Shown: positions 10,981 through 21,895, counted from the stretch's first letter. The stretch: 64,000 nucleotides of DNA from Lichenibacterium minor (GCF_004137685.1 NZ_QYBB01000009.1:103586-167585); one strand, 5' to 3'. The notes: generated from the letters alone by a model not told the origin. Program-made: numbers and translations.

Positions 10981-12915
10981 ATGGCGCAGCCGACACTCGA
11001 CGTCATCACCATCGGCCGTTCCTCCGTCGACCTCTACGGCGCCCAGGTCGGCGGCCGGCTGGAGGACATGGCGAGCTTTTCCAAGGCGGTCGGCGGCTGC
11101 CCGGCCAACATCGCTATCGGCACCGCCCGGCTCGGCCTGCGCTCCGGCCTCGTCACCCGCGTCGGCGACGAGCACATGGGCCGTTTCGTCCGCGAACAGT
11201 TGGCCCGCGAGGGCGTCGACACCGCGGGCGTCCACACCGACCCCGAGCGGCTGACGTCGCTGGTGCTGCTCGGCATTCGCGACGAGAAGCGCTTCCCGCT
11301 GATCTTCTACCGCGAGAACTGCGCCGATTCCGCCCTGTCCCCCGAGGACATCGACGAGGCCCACATCGCTTCCGCGGCCGCGATCGTGGTGACGGGCACG
11401 CATTTCGCCAAGGCTTCCACCGCCGCGGCGCAGAGCCTCGCGATCCGCCACGCCAGGGCGCACGGCCGCAAGGTCGTGTTCGACGTCGACTACCGCCCGA
11501 ACCTGTGGGGCTTGGCCGGCCACGGCGCCGGCGAAGAGCGCTTCATCGCTTCCGACGCGGTGTCGGCCCACCTGGCCCCCGTGCTGGCGGACTGCGACGT
11601 CATCATCGGCACCGAGGAGGAGCTGATGATCGCCGGCGGCACCGAAGAGCCGCTCGACGCCATCCGCGCCATCCGGGCGCTCAGCCCCGGCGCCCTGATC
11701 GTGTGCAAGCGCGGCCCGATGGGCTGCGTCGCCTTCGACGGCGCCATCCCGGACGCGATCGACGCCGGCATCCGGGGGCCCGGGTTCCCGGTCGAGGTCT
11801 ACAACGTGCTCGGCGCCGGCGACGCCTTCATGTCGGGCTTCCTGCGCGGCTACCTCCGCGGCGAGCCGATCGAGACCGCGCTGGCCTTCGCCAATGCCTG
11901 CGGTGCCTTCGCGGTGTCGCGGCTGCTGTGTTCGGCCGAATATCCCACCTGGGACGAGCTGCAGCACTTCCTGCGCCACGGGCCCGCGACCCGGCAGCTG
12001 CGGTTCGACCGCGCGTTGAACGACCTCCACTGGGCGACGACGCGCGACGCCCGCACCCCCGAGGCCGCGCATCCCCGCTCCGTCATGGCCTTCGCCATCG
12101 ACCACCGCATGCAGCTCGAAGCCATGGCGGACGAGGCCGGCGTCCCCCGCGACCGCATCCGCCACCTCAAGGTGCTGGCCGTCGAGGCCGCGGCGCGCGT
12201 GGCGGCGGGGCGGCCGGGCTTCGGCATGCTGATCGACGGCACCTACGGCCGCGAAGCCCTGTTCCGCGCCGCCGACCACGGGTTCTGGATCGGCCGCCCC
12301 GTGGAACAGCCGGGATCGCGCCCGCTCGACATCGACGGCGGCGGCTCCCTGGCGGCGAAGCTGATCGAGTGGCCGGTCGACCATTGCGTCAAGTGCCTGT
12401 GCTTCATGCACCCGGACGATCCCGCCGAGCTCCAGGCGCGCCAGGAACGCGAGCTCGCCCGCCTTCAGGACGCGGCCCGCACGGTCGGCCGCGAACTGCT
12501 CGTCGAGATCATCGCGGGCAAGCACGGCCCCCTCGCCGACGACACTGTGGCCCGCGTGATCGCCCGCCTCTACGCCGTTGGCATCCGCCCGGACTGGTGG
12601 AAGCTCGAAGGCCAGCCTTCCGCCGCCGCCTGGGCGGGGGTGGCGGCGACGATCCGCGAACACGACCCGCGCTGCCGCGGCATCATGCTGCTCGGGCTCG
12701 ACGCGCCGTCCGACGCCCTGCGCGACCAGTTCCGGCTGGCGGCGGACTGCGACCTCGTGCGCGGCTTCGCGGTGGGCCGCACGATCTTCGGCGAACCCGC
12801 GCGGGCGTGGCTCGGCGGAAAGCTGGACGACCGCGACGTGGTCGCCCGCATGGCGGAGCGCTTCGCCGGGCTCGTCGACGGCTGGACGGCGCTCCGCCCG
12901 GACGCGACGGCCTGA
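10981..12915 (+). CDS. iolC: 5-dehydro-2-deoxygluconokinase fused to a DUF2090 aldolase-like domain
   Basis: 644 residues. Residues 1 to about 325 are a PfkB kinase (GGCPANIAIGTARLGL; NVLGAGDAFMSGFLRGYL with the catalytic Asp) that makes the 6-phosphate of 2-deoxy-5-keto-gluconate in myo-inositol breakdown. From about residue 340 a second domain begins (RSVMAFAIDHRMQLEAMA, VDHCVKCLCFMHPDD, ARVIARLYAVGIRPDWWKLE), DUF2090, related to aldolases of the IolJ type. Such fusions are known in proteobacteria. It heads the iolC-iolD-iolE operon. Whether the second half performs the aldolase step is inferred. Confidence 0.93.
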   Translation: MAQPTLDVITIGRSSVDLYGAQVGGRLEDMASFSKAVGGCPANIAIGTARLGLRSGLVTRVGDEHMGRFVREQLAREGVDTAGVHTDPERLTSLVLLGIRDEKRFPLIFYRENCADSALSPEDIDEAHIASAAAIVVTGTHFAKASTAAAQSLAIRHARAHGRKVVFDVDYRPNLWGLAGHGAGEERFIASDAVSAHLAPVLADCDVIIGTEEELMIAGGTEEPLDAIRAIRALSPGALIVCKRGPMGCVAFDGAIPDAIDAGIRGPGFPVEVYNVLGAGDAFMSGFLRGYLRGEPIETALAFANACGAFAVSRLLCSAEYPTWDELQHFLRHGPATRQLRFDRALNDLHWATTRDARTPEAAHPRSVMAFAIDHRMQLEAMADEAGVPRDRIRHLKVLAVEAAARVAAGRPGFGMLIDGTYGREALFRAADHGFWIGRPVEQPGSRPLDIDGGGSLAAKLIEWPVDHCVKCLCFMHPDDPAELQARQERELARLQDAARTVGRELLVEIIAGKHGPLADDTVARVIARLYAVGIRPDWWKLEGQPSAAAWAGVAATIREHDPRCRGIMLLGLDAPSDALRDQFRLAADCDLVRGFAVGRTIFGEPARAWLGGKLDDRDVVARMAERFAGLVDGWTALRPDATA

Positions 12916-12950
12916 TCCCGGCCGGACGAAGCCACCGAGGGGAGGACAGC

Positions 12951-14798
12951 ATGGGTACGATCCGCTTGACGGCCGCGCAGGCCCTGGTGCGCTTCCTCGC
13001 CGCGCAGGCGACGGAGGTGGACGGGGAACGCCTGCCGCTCTTCGCCGGCTGCTGGGCCATCTTCGGCCACGGCAACGTGTCGGGGATGGGGGAAGCGCTT
13101 CACGGCGCGCGCGACAGCTTCCCCACCTTCCGCGCCCACAACGAACAGGGCATGGCCCACGCCGCCATCGCCTTCGCCAAGGCGAGCCGGCGGCGGCGCA
13201 TGATGGCCTGCACGACGTCGATCGGCCCCGGCGCCACCAACATGGTCACGGCCTGCGCGCTGGCCCACGTCAACCGCCTGCCGGTGCTGTTCATCCCCGG
13301 CGACGTCTTCGCGTCCCGCCGCCCCGACCCCGTGCTGCAGCAGGTCGAAAGCTTCGCCGACGGCACCGTGACGGCTTCGGACTGCTTCCGCCCCGTGTCG
13401 CGCTATTTCGACCGCATCACGCGGCCCGAGCAGATCATGCCGGCGCTGGAGCGGGCGATGGCGGTCCTCACCGACCCGGCGGAGTGCGGCCCCGTCACGC
13501 TGTCCTTCTGCCAGGACGTCCAGGCGGAAGCCTGCGACTATCCGGAAGCGTTCTTCGCGCCGCGCCTGCGCCGCATCCGCCGCCCCGCCCCCGACGCCGG
13601 GGAGCTGGAAGCCGCCGCCGAGGCGCTCCGCCGGGCCCGGCGCCCGGTGGTGGTGTCGGGGGGCGGCGTGCTCTACGCCGGGGCCGAAGATCTCCTCGGC
13701 GGCTTCGCGCAACGGCACGGCCTGCCCGTGGTGGAAACCCAGGCCGGCAAGTCGGCGCTGCCGGACGACCACCCCCATTGCATGGGGGCCGTGGGCGTCA
13801 CCGGCACGGGGGCCTCCAACGCGCTGGTGGCCGAGGCCGACCTCATCCTCGCGGTCGGCACCCGGCTCGCCGACTTCACCACGGGCTCGGCGGCGCTGAT
13901 CGGCGGCACGCCCGCCGACATCGTGATGCTCAACGCGGCGGGCTTCGACGCGGGCAAGTTCGGCGCCCTGCCGCTCGTCGCCGACGCCCTCGTGGGGCTC
14001 GAAGCGCTCGACGCCGCGCTCGGCCAGCACCGCGCCCCCGCGGCCTGGACCGACCGCATGGCCCAGGAGAAGGCCGCCTGGGCCGGAACGGCCGCCGGCT
14101 TCACGGCCCCGACGGACGCCGCCCTGCCCTCGGACGCCCAGGTGATCGGCGCCGTGCAGCGCGCCGGGCGCCCGTCCGACGTCGTGGTCTGCGCCGCGGG
14201 CGGGCTGCCGGGCGAACTGCACAAGCTGTGGAAGACGGGAAACGCGCTCGGCTACCACGTCGAATACGGCTACTCCTGCATGGGATACGAGATCGCCGGC
14301 GGCCTCGGCGTCAAGATGGCGCTGCCGGACCGCGAGGTGGTCGTGATGGTGGGCGACGGCTCCTACCTGATGATGAACTCCGAGATCGCCACCTCGGTGA
14401 TGCTGGGGCTGAAGCTGACGATCGTGCTGCTCGACAACGGCGGCTACGGCTGCATCAACCGCCTGCAGGCGGCGTGCGGCGGTGCGCCGTTCAACAACAT
14501 GCTGGCGGACAGCCGCCACGTCGCCCTGCCCGCCATCGATTTCGTCGCCCACGCCCGCAGCCTCGGCGCGGAAGCCCGCAAGGTGTCGGGGGTGGCGGAG
14601 CTGGAAGACGCCCTGGCGGAGGCGCGCCCGCGCGCCGTCACGCAGCTGATCCTCGTCGACACCGACGCCGGGCCGTCCACGGGCGCGGGCGGCCATTGGT
14701 GGGACGTGGCGGTGCCGGAAGTTTCGGTGCGGCGCGACGTCGACGCCGCGCGCGAGCGCCGCGAAGCGCAGCTGCGCTTCCAGCGCTTCGCCAACTGA
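12951..14798 (+). CDS. iolD: 3D-(3,5/4)-trihydroxycyclohexane-1,2-dione hydrolase
   Basis: 615 residues of the thiamine-diphosphate enzyme superfamily. The early active-site segment is FRAHNEQGMAHAAIAFAKAS with the catalytic Glu. The diphosphate/Mg site is GDGSYLMMNSEIATS, ending near LLDNGGYGCINRLQ. In the inositol pathway it opens the six-membered ring to 5-deoxy-glucuronate. The ATG at 12951 follows a strong GGGGAGGA site. It lies 35 bases after iolC and is followed by iolE. Confidence 0.95.
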   Translation: MGTIRLTAAQALVRFLAAQATEVDGERLPLFAGCWAIFGHGNVSGMGEALHGARDSFPTFRAHNEQGMAHAAIAFAKASRRRRMMACTTSIGPGATNMVTACALAHVNRLPVLFIPGDVFASRRPDPVLQQVESFADGTVTASDCFRPVSRYFDRITRPEQIMPALERAMAVLTDPAECGPVTLSFCQDVQAEACDYPEAFFAPRLRRIRRPAPDAGELEAAAEALRRARRPVVVSGGGVLYAGAEDLLGGFAQRHGLPVVETQAGKSALPDDHPHCMGAVGVTGTGASNALVAEADLILAVGTRLADFTTGSAALIGGTPADIVMLNAAGFDAGKFGALPLVADALVGLEALDAALGQHRAPAAWTDRMAQEKAAWAGTAAGFTAPTDAALPSDAQVIGAVQRAGRPSDVVVCAAGGLPGELHKLWKTGNALGYHVEYGYSCMGYEIAGGLGVKMALPDREVVVMVGDGSYLMMNSEIATSVMLGLKLTIVLLDNGGYGCINRLQAACGGAPFNNMLADSRHVALPAIDFVAHARSLGAEARKVSGVAELEDALAEARPRAVTQLILVDTDAGPSTGAGGHWWDVAVPEVSVRRDVDAARERREAQLRFQRFAN

Positions 14799-14883
14799 CA
14801 CGGGCGGTCGAAAGCCTCGGCCGCCGGCCATCGCGAACCCGCGCCGCCGCCCGTGCGGCGCGACCCGACAGGAAGACCCTGAG

Positions 14884-15783
14884 ATGACGATCCGCATCGG
14901 CGCCAACCCCATCGGCTGGACCAACGACGACCTGCAGCACATCGGCGGCGACACGCCGCTGGAAACCTGCCTCGCCGAAGCCCGGCAGGCGGGCATCGAG
15001 GGCATGGAGCTCGGCCACAAGTTCCCGCGCGAGCCCGAAGCCCTGAAGGCCGCGCTGGCGCCCTTCGGCCTCGCCTGCGTGGCGGGCTGGCACTCGATCG
15101 AGCTGCTGAACCGCTCCGCCGAGGAGGAGTTCGCGCTGGCCAAGCCCCATCGCGACCTGCTGCGCGCCATGGGGACGGACGTGTTCATCGTCGCGGAAAC
15201 GTCGAACTGCATCCACGGCCTGAGGGACGTGCCGCTGTCGCGCCGCCCGAAGCTCGCGCCGGGCGACTGGGCCGGCTACGGGGCGCGGATCACGCGGCTC
15301 GCGGAGCTGCTGGCCGCCGAAGGGCTGCGGCTGTGCTACCACCACCACATGGGCACGATCGTTGAGACCGAGGCCGACATCGACGCCTTCATGGCGCACA
15401 CGCGGGCGCCGGCGCAGCTGCTGCTCGACACCGGCCACGCCACCTGGGGCGGCGCCGACCCCGCGGCGCTGGCTGCGCGCTACCGCGACCGAATCGGCCA
15501 CGTCCACGTCAAGGACGTGCGCCGTGACGTGATGACCCGCGCGCGCGCCGAGGACTGGAGCTTCCTCGACGCCGTGCTGGGCCCGGGGGCGGAGATCGGC
15601 ATCTACACGGTGCCGGGCGACGGCATGGTGGACTACCCGGCGGTGTTCCGGGCCCTGCCGGATTACGCGGGCTGGGTGGTGATCGAGGCGGAGCAGGACC
15701 CCGCGAAGGCGGATCCGCTGCGCTACGCCACGATGGGGGTCGAGAACCTGAAGCGCTTCCTCGCCGAAGCGGGGCTGCGCTGA
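14884..15783 (+). CDS. iolE: Myo-inosose-2 dehydratase
   Basis: 299 residues with the xylose-isomerase-like TIM barrel fold. It opens with IRIGANPIGWTNDD, typical of IolE. Putative metal ligands are in CYHHHMGTIVETE, LLLDTGHATWGG and GHVHVKDVR. It dehydrates scyllo-inosose to the dione substrate of IolD. iolB, iolG, iolA and an inositol transporter are not in this window, so the pathway is completed elsewhere. Confidence 0.94.
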   Translation: MTIRIGANPIGWTNDDLQHIGGDTPLETCLAEARQAGIEGMELGHKFPREPEALKAALAPFGLACVAGWHSIELLNRSAEEEFALAKPHRDLLRAMGTDVFIVAETSNCIHGLRDVPLSRRPKLAPGDWAGYGARITRLAELLAAEGLRLCYHHHMGTIVETEADIDAFMAHTRAPAQLLLDTGHATWGGADPAALAARYRDRIGHVHVKDVRRDVMTRARAEDWSFLDAVLGPGAEIGIYTVPGDGMVDYPAVFRALPDYAGWVVIEAEQDPAKADPLRYATMGVENLKRFLAEAGLR

Positions 15784-15843
15784 CGCCTTTGGCGCCCGCC
15801 TCGGCGCGCGTCACCACCCCTGGGTTTGTGCCTCCGCGGGCAC

Positions 15844-15861
15844 GTCACGCGATCGTGTGAC
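15844..15861. promoter_or_regulatory. Palindrome of operator type
   Basis: GTCACGCGATCGTGTGAC is palindromic except for one symmetric base pair: outer arms GTCAC/GTGAC and an inner CGATCG core. Its size and GTCAC/GTGAC arms resemble binding sites of dimeric regulators. It lies about 340 bases before the ABC transporter start. Confidence 0.35.
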
Positions 15862-15886
15862 GCGATCCGATCGCGATCTCCCCCGA

Positions 15887-15939
15887 GTGCACCGAGCCGG
15901 GCAGACGGTCCACCGTCTGTCCGGCTCGCGCCGGTGCAC
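15887..15939. repeat. 53-base interrupted hairpin
   Basis: Outer arms GTGCACCG and CGGTGCAC and inner arms AGCCGGGCAGACGG and CCGTCTGTCCGGCT enclose TCCA; one mismatch and a 4-base bulge interrupt the stem. It could be a terminator for the iol operon, an mRNA leader structure for the transporter, or a repressor target. No T-tract follows. Confidence 0.5.
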
Positions 15940-16199
15940 CGCCCATGGGCCGATGGGCCGACGTGTCCGGACGGACGGATCACCCGTTCGGGGCGGATCG
16001 CCGGCGGCGCCGCGCCCGCGGGGCCGGGGCGGCCCGCAAAGCAAACCCGGTCTTCGAAAATACGCCTCGGCGCCTCCGCGGCCGCATTGACCGCGCCTTC
16101 GGATCCGTGACACCCTTCCGCCAACGCCGCGCCGGAACCGCCCCATCGAGAGGCGGGCGGGACGGGGGAGGACAGGGCCGACGCCGCTCCGACGGGGCG

Positions 16200-17087
16200 A
16201 TGCGCGCGGCCGCGCGGGGGCGGGATGTGCTCTTCTTCCAGCAGGTCTTGAACGGGCTCACGATCGGCTGCGTCTACGCCCTCGTGGCGCTGGGCCTGAC
16301 GCTCGTCTACGGCATCCTGCGCATCCCCAACTTCGCCCACGGCGCGCTCTACACCGTGGGCGCCTACGCGGCCTTCGCGCTGATCGGCCGGCTGGGCGCC
16401 AACTTCTGGCTGGCGCTCGCCGGCGCCGCCGCCGTGTCGGCCGGCCTCGCGGTGCTGAGCGAACGGCTCGTCTTCGCGCGCCTGCGCGCCGCCCCCCCGC
16501 TGCACGACATGATCGCCGCCATCGCGCTGCTGCTCTTCTTCGAGGCCGGCGTGCAGGCGGTGTTCGGCGCCGGGTTCTTCCGCATCGCCCCGCTCTTCCC
16601 GCAGATCCTGCGCTTCGCGGGCCTGACCGCGCCGGCGCAGCGCATCCTCATCGTCGGGGCGGCCTTCGCCCTGATGGCCGGGCTGCACCTGTTCCTCGAC
16701 CGCACCTGGACGGGCGCCACCATCGTGGCCTCGGCGCAGAACCGCACCGGCGCGGCGCTGGTCGGCATCGATGCCGACCGCGTGTCGATGCTCACCTTCG
16801 CGATCTCGGGCGCGCTGGCCGCCGTGGCGGCGGTGCTGTTCGCCCCGATCGCGCTGCTGTCGCCCGCGATGGGCGAACTCGTCATCACCAAGGCCTTCGT
16901 GATCATCATCCTCGGCGGCATGGGCAGCGTGGCGGGCGCCATCGCGGGCGGCCTCGTCATCGGCTTCGCGGAAAGCTTCGGCGCCTTCTACGTGTCGACC
17001 GACTTCAAGGACATCATCGCCTTCGGCCTGCTCACCCTCATCCTGTCGGTGCGGCCGCAGGGCCTGTTCGGGAGGATCGCGCGGTGA
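16200..17087 (+). CDS. livH: Branched-chain/amide-type ABC transporter permease, LivH-like
   Basis: About 295 residues with eight hydrophobic helices. QQVLNGLTIGCVYALVALGLTLVYGILRIPNFAHG is summarised by its LivH hallmarks GLTLVYG and NFAHG, and the C-terminal KAFVIIILGGMGSVAGAIAGG is the EAA-like coupling loop. The start could be ATG 16200 or GTG 16227; a longer in-frame extension upstream has no hydrophobic or family character. It overlaps livM by four bases (GTGA). The complex imports an amino acid, urea or short amide; the ligand is not resolved by sequence. Confidence 0.9.
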   Translation: MRAAARGRDVLFFQQVLNGLTIGCVYALVALGLTLVYGILRIPNFAHGALYTVGAYAAFALIGRLGANFWLALAGAAAVSAGLAVLSERLVFARLRAAPPLHDMIAAIALLLFFEAGVQAVFGAGFFRIAPLFPQILRFAGLTAPAQRILIVGAAFALMAGLHLFLDRTWTGATIVASAQNRTGAALVGIDADRVSMLTFAISGALAAVAAVLFAPIALLSPAMGELVITKAFVIIILGGMGSVAGAIAGGLVIGFAESFGAFYVSTDFKDIIAFGLLTLILSVRPQGLFGRIAR

Positions 17088-18095
17088 GCGCCCGCCCTTC
17101 CCCCTTCGCGCTGGCGAGCTTCGCCCTGCTGGCCTCCGCGGCGCTGTTCCCGGTGCTGACGCCGAACCCCTACTACCTCGGCGTCATGGCGCTGGCCTTC
17201 GTGGGCGCGCTGTCGGCGCTGGGGCTGAACCTCGTCGCCGGCTACGCGGGCCAGCTCAACCTCGCCCACGCGGGCTTCGTCGCCATCGGGGCCTACACGG
17301 TCGGCATCCTCACGGTGGACCACGGCGTGCCGTTCTGGATCGCCTTCGCGCTGGCGGGCGTCGTGTCGGCCGCCGCCGGCGCCGCCGTCGGCCTCGTGTC
17401 GCTCAGGCTGCGGGGCGACACGTTCGCCATCTTCACGCTCTGCGTCGGCTTCATCCTCTACCTCGGGATCGAGAAGTGGGACGGGCTGACGCGCGGCGTC
17501 GTCGGCCTGATGGACATCCCGGCCCCGCCCGGCATCGGCCCCGTCTCCTTCGCGACGGACCGGGGGCAATATTACCTCGCCCTCGGGGTGCTGGCCGTGG
17601 GCGTGTGGCTGATGCGCCGCATCACGGCCTCGCTGGTCGGCCGCTCGTTCCTGGCCATCCGCAACGGCGAAGCGCTGGCGCAGGCGCTGGGGCTGAACCC
17701 GATGCGGACCAAGCTCACCGCCTTCGTGATCTCGACCTTCTACGCCGGCATCGCGGGCGCGCTCTACGCCGGCCAGGTGCGGTTCCTCGGGCCCGACATC
17801 GCGCGCGAAACGCGCACCTTCGACGCGCTGATCTTCGCCGTGGTGGGCGGCATGGGCACGCTGCTCGGGCCCGTCGTCGGCGCGGTGGGGATGAGCTGGG
17901 CCATCCAGGCGCTGCAGGGCCTGCAGGACTACCGCATGGTGGTGTTCGGGCCGCTGCTGGTCCTGTGCATCATGTTCTTCCCGGCCGGGATCGTCGGCGC
18001 CCTCGAGGCGCGCTTCGCCCGCCGCCGCGCGGCGCTCGCCGAAAAGCGCCTCGCCGAGGCCGCGCCGGTGCCGGGCGCCGCGCCGCGGGGCTCCC

Positions 18096-18103
<8 letters not shown>
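17084..18103 (+). CDS. livM: Branched-chain/amide-type ABC transporter permease, LivM-like
   Basis: 339 residues. The motifs ALGLNLVAGYAGQLNLAHAGFVAIGAY and ARETRTFDALIFAVVGGMGTLLGPVVGA (given by their family cores LNLVAGYAGQ and VGGMGTLLGP) identify LivM. The GTG start overlaps the livH stop, and the 3' end overlaps livG by eight bases, so the operon is tightly coupled. Partner permease of LivH in the inner membrane. Confidence 0.93.
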
Positions 18104-18862
<759 letters not shown>

Positions 18863-18866
<4 letters not shown>

Positions 18867-19582
18867 GGGGCGCCATGCTCACGCTCGATGAGGTGTGCCT
18901 CGACTACGGCGCCTTCCGGGCGCTCGACCGCCTGAGCCTCGCCGCCGCCGAAGGGGCGCTCGTGGTGCTGCTCGGCGCCAACGGGGCCGGCAAGAGCTCG
19001 ATCTTCCGCGCCGTGTCGGGCCTCCACCGCCTGGCGGCGGGCCGCATCAGCCTCGGCGGGCGCGACCTCGCCGGCGTGTCGCCCGCGGGCGTGGTGCGGG
19101 CAGGGCTCGTCCACTGCCCCGAGGGGCGCATGCTGTTCCCCGCCATGACGGTGGAGAAGAACGTCCGGCTCGGCGCCTACGTGCACCGGCGCGACCGCGC
19201 CGGGGTGAAGCGCGGCCTCGACGAGGTGATGGCGATGTTTCCCGTGCTGGCCGAGAAGCGGCACCAGCCGGCGGGGTCGCTGTCGGGCGGCCAGCAGCAG
19301 ATGGTGGCGCTGGGCCGGGCCCTGATGGGCCGGCCGAAGGTGCTGCTGCTCGACGAACCGAGCCTGGGGCTCGCGCCGCTCGTGGTGCGGCAGATGTTCG
19401 ACGCCGTCGCGGCCGTCAACCGCCGCGGCACCACGGTGCTGCTGGCCGAGCAGAACGCCCATGCGGCGCTCGGCATCGCGTCCCACGCCTACGTGGTGGA
19501 GGGCGGCCGCATCGTGCTCGACGGGCCGCCCGACGCGCTGCGCAACGACGACCGCGTGCGGCGCGCCTACCTGGGCGGCTGA
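18863..19582 (+). CDS. livF: ABC transporter ATPase, LivF-like
   Basis: 239 residues. Walker [11 protein letters not shown], signature [16 protein letters not shown] and Walker [14 protein letters not shown], followed by [11 protein letters not shown] with the Q/N switch typical of LivF. The ATG at 18863 overlaps the livG TGA (ATGA), fixing the start. Second ATPase of the importer. Confidence 0.93.
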
Positions 19583-19661
19583 CACCGAGACCGGACGTCC
19601 CGAGGACCGTCGGTCTTCGGGATCCGGACCAGAACCGAGACGGCAACGGGGGGAAGACGCG

Positions 19662-20822
19662 ATGATCACGAGACGCACGTTCGGCGCCGGCGCGGCGGCG
19701 CTCGTCCTGGCCGGCCCGGCCCGCGCGGCCGACGGCGACACGGTCAGGCTCGGCTACACCGGCCCGCTCAGCGGCGGCGCGGCACTGTACGGCAAGAACT
19801 GCCTGTCCGGCCTGCAGATGGCGGTGGCCGAGATCAACGCGGCGGGCGGCCTCGCCGTCGGCGGCAAGGCGCTGAAGGTCGAGCTCGTCGTGCTGGACGA
19901 CCGCTATTCGCCGCCCGAGGCCGCCGTCAACGCCAAGCGCCTCGTGCAGCAGTCCGGCGCGCCGGTGGTGTTCACCTCGCATTCGGGCGGCGCGCTCGCC
20001 ATCGAGGCCTTCAACGGGGACGAGGGCTTCCTGCTCGGCGCCTACACGAGCTCGCCCGCCGTGACGGAGCGCGGCGACCCGCTGGTGCTGCGCATCCCGC
20101 CCTCCTTCGCGTCCTACATCGCGCCCTTCGTGGCCTACGAGATGAAGCGCTTCGGCGGCAAGCTGGCCCTGGCGGGCGGCGACCACGAATACGCCAAGGC
20201 CTGGGCCGCCCTGTTCGGCCCGGCCTGGACGAAGCACGGCGGCACGATCGTGGCCGACAACCCGATGAGCTACAACAAGGACGCGGACTTCTATTCCGGC
20301 GTCGGCAAGGTGCTATCCGCCGGGCCGGACGTGCTGTTCGTCGGCGGCGCGTCGGAGCCGACCGGCCTCGTCATCCGCCAGGCCCGCGAACAAGGGTTCG
20401 CCGGCGGCTTCGCCATCATGGACCAAGCCAAGATCGACGAGATCGCCAAGGTCACGGACGGGCTCGACATGCTCGACGGCGCGGTCGGCATCCTGCCGCT
20501 GGCCTACGACGAGCGCCCCGCCGCGGCGGATTTCGCCGCCCGCTACCGCGCCATGTTCAAGGCCGACGCGGGCTCCGACGCGGCGCTGAACTTCACCGGG
20601 TTCAACGTGGTGGCGGAAGCCATGCGCCTCGCCGGCACCGTCACCGACGCCAGGGCGATCCGGGCCCAGGCCGAGGCCGCCGCGAAGGCCCTGACGCCGA
20701 AGCAGAACCCCACCGCCCTGACGGGCATCGACGTGCGGGGCGGCTTCCTGCAGGCGGCGCCCATCTGCGCGGTCGAGAAGGGCAAGATCGTGCCCCTCGA
20801 CGCCGCGGCGCTCGGCGGCTGA
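19662..20822 (+). CDS. ABC transporter substrate-binding protein, LivK/amide type
   Basis: 386 residues. The N-terminus MITRRTFGAGAAALVLAG has a twin-arginine and a hydrophobic core ending ARAAD, so export through Tat is likely. The mature part is a type I periplasmic binding fold (VRLGYTGPLSGGAALYGKN; VVLDDRYSPPEAAVNAKRL). It delivers the ligand to the LivHMGF complex from the periplasm. The gene is placed last, 79 bases after livF. The adjacent glutaminase hints at an amide or glutamine-like ligand, but this is inference. Confidence 0.9.
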   Translation: MITRRTFGAGAAALVLAGPARAADGDTVRLGYTGPLSGGAALYGKNCLSGLQMAVAEINAAGGLAVGGKALKVELVVLDDRYSPPEAAVNAKRLVQQSGAPVVFTSHSGGALAIEAFNGDEGFLLGAYTSSPAVTERGDPLVLRIPPSFASYIAPFVAYEMKRFGGKLALAGGDHEYAKAWAALFGPAWTKHGGTIVADNPMSYNKDADFYSGVGKVLSAGPDVLFVGGASEPTGLVIRQAREQGFAGGFAIMDQAKIDEIAKVTDGLDMLDGAVGILPLAYDERPAAADFAARYRAMFKADAGSDAALNFTGFNVVAEAMRLAGTVTDARAIRAQAEAAAKALTPKQNPTALTGIDVRGGFLQAAPICAVEKGKIVPLDAAALGG

Positions 20823-20965
20823 CGGCGCGGGGGGCGACCACGCCGCTTCCCGGTCCGCCGGGCGCGGCGCGTGGGGGCACGCCGCGGCGGGATTGACGCT
20901 CGCCATCGCGACGGCCGACCATGGCGGGCGCCCTCCTCCCGGGCGCGCGCCGAGGTGAACCCGCC

Positions 20966-21895
20966 GTGCCCGACCTCCAAGCCGTCGTCCAGGAGATCGC
21001 CGCCGAGATGGCGCAGCGGCCCGACCGGGGCGAGGTCGCCCACTACATCCCCGAGCTCGCCCGCGTCGACCCGCAGCTCTTCGGCATCGCCGTGATCGAC
21101 GCCGACGGGCGGGCGGCCGTCGGGGGTGACGCCGACGTCCCCTTCTCCATCCAAAGCATCTCCAAGGTGTTCACGCTCACGCTGGCGCTCGGCATGATCG
21201 GCGACCGGCTGTGGCAGCGGGTCGGGCGCGAGCCCTCCGGCAACCCGTTCAACTCCATCGTGCAGCTCGAACGCGAGCGCGGCGTGCCCCGCAACCCCTT
21301 CATCAACGCCGGCGCCATCGCGGTCACCGACGTCATCGCTTCCGGGCACCAGCCGCGGGAATCGCTGGGCGAGATCCTGCGCTTCATGCAGTCGCTGGCC
21401 CGCGACCCGACGATCACGATCGACGGCGCCGTGGCGGCCTCCGAAAAGCGCACCGGCTTTCGCAACACCGCGCTCGCCAACTACATGAAGTCCTTCGGCG
21501 TCGTGGAAGGCCCCGTGGACTACACGCTCGGCGTGTACTTCCACCATTGCGCCATCGCGATGACGTGCCGGCAGCTCGCCACCGCGGGGCGCTACCTCGC
21601 CCATTCGGGGCGCGACCCCGCCACCGGCTATTCGGTGGTGCCGGCCGAGCGCGCCAAGCGCATCAACGCGCTGATGCTCACCTGCGGCCACTACGACGGC
21701 TCCGGCGAGTTCGCCTACCGGGTGGGCCTGCCGGGCAAGAGCGGCGTGGGCGGCGGCATCCTGGCGGTGGCGCCGGGCAAGGCGTCGATCGCCGTGTGGG
21801 CGCCGGGCCTGGACGCGGCGGGCAATTCCCATCTGGGCCGCATCGCGCTCGAGCGCCTGACGAAGCGCATGAGCTGGTCCATCTTCGGCGATTGA
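20966..21895 (+). CDS. glsA: Glutaminase
   Basis: 309 residues, the bacterial glutaminase length. The serine-dependent beta-lactamase-like active site is [13 protein letters not shown] (Ser-x-x-Lys). Other hallmarks are [24 protein letters not shown] and the C-terminal [11 protein letters not shown]. It deaminates glutamine to glutamate and ammonia. GTG 20966 was chosen because GAGGTGA lies eight bases upstream and the length fits the family; an ATG at 20921 lacks that. It sits between an importer and glutamine synthetase II, the opposing reaction. Confidence 0.94.
   Translation: MPDLQAVVQEIAAEMAQRPDRGEVAHYIPELARVDPQLFGIAVIDADGRAAVGGDADVPFSIQSISKVFTLTLALGMIGDRLWQRVGREPSGNPFNSIVQLERERGVPRNPFINAGAIAVTDVIASGHQPRESLGEILRFMQSLARDPTITIDGAVAASEKRTGFRNTALANYMKSFGVVEGPVDYTLGVYFHHCAIAMTCRQLATAGRYLAHSGRDPATGYSVVPAERAKRINALMLTCGHYDGSGEFAYRVGLPGKSGVGGGILAVAPGKASIAVWAPGLDAAGNSHLGRIALERLTKRMSWSIFGD

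Larger units (their letters stand above)
15784..16199. other. Intergenic region iolE-livH with two dyads
   Basis: 416 bases without a credible gene. It holds a near-palindrome at 15844-15861 and a long interrupted hairpin at 15887-15939, described separately. The remainder is GC-rich and shows no coding signature. The promoter of the downstream transporter operon must lie here, but I see no convincing sigma-70 or sigma-54 boxes. Confidence 0.6.

Noticed and set aside
15826..16110. Short frames across the iolE-livH gap
   Set aside because: They run through the large inverted repeat and have biased, motif-free translations.
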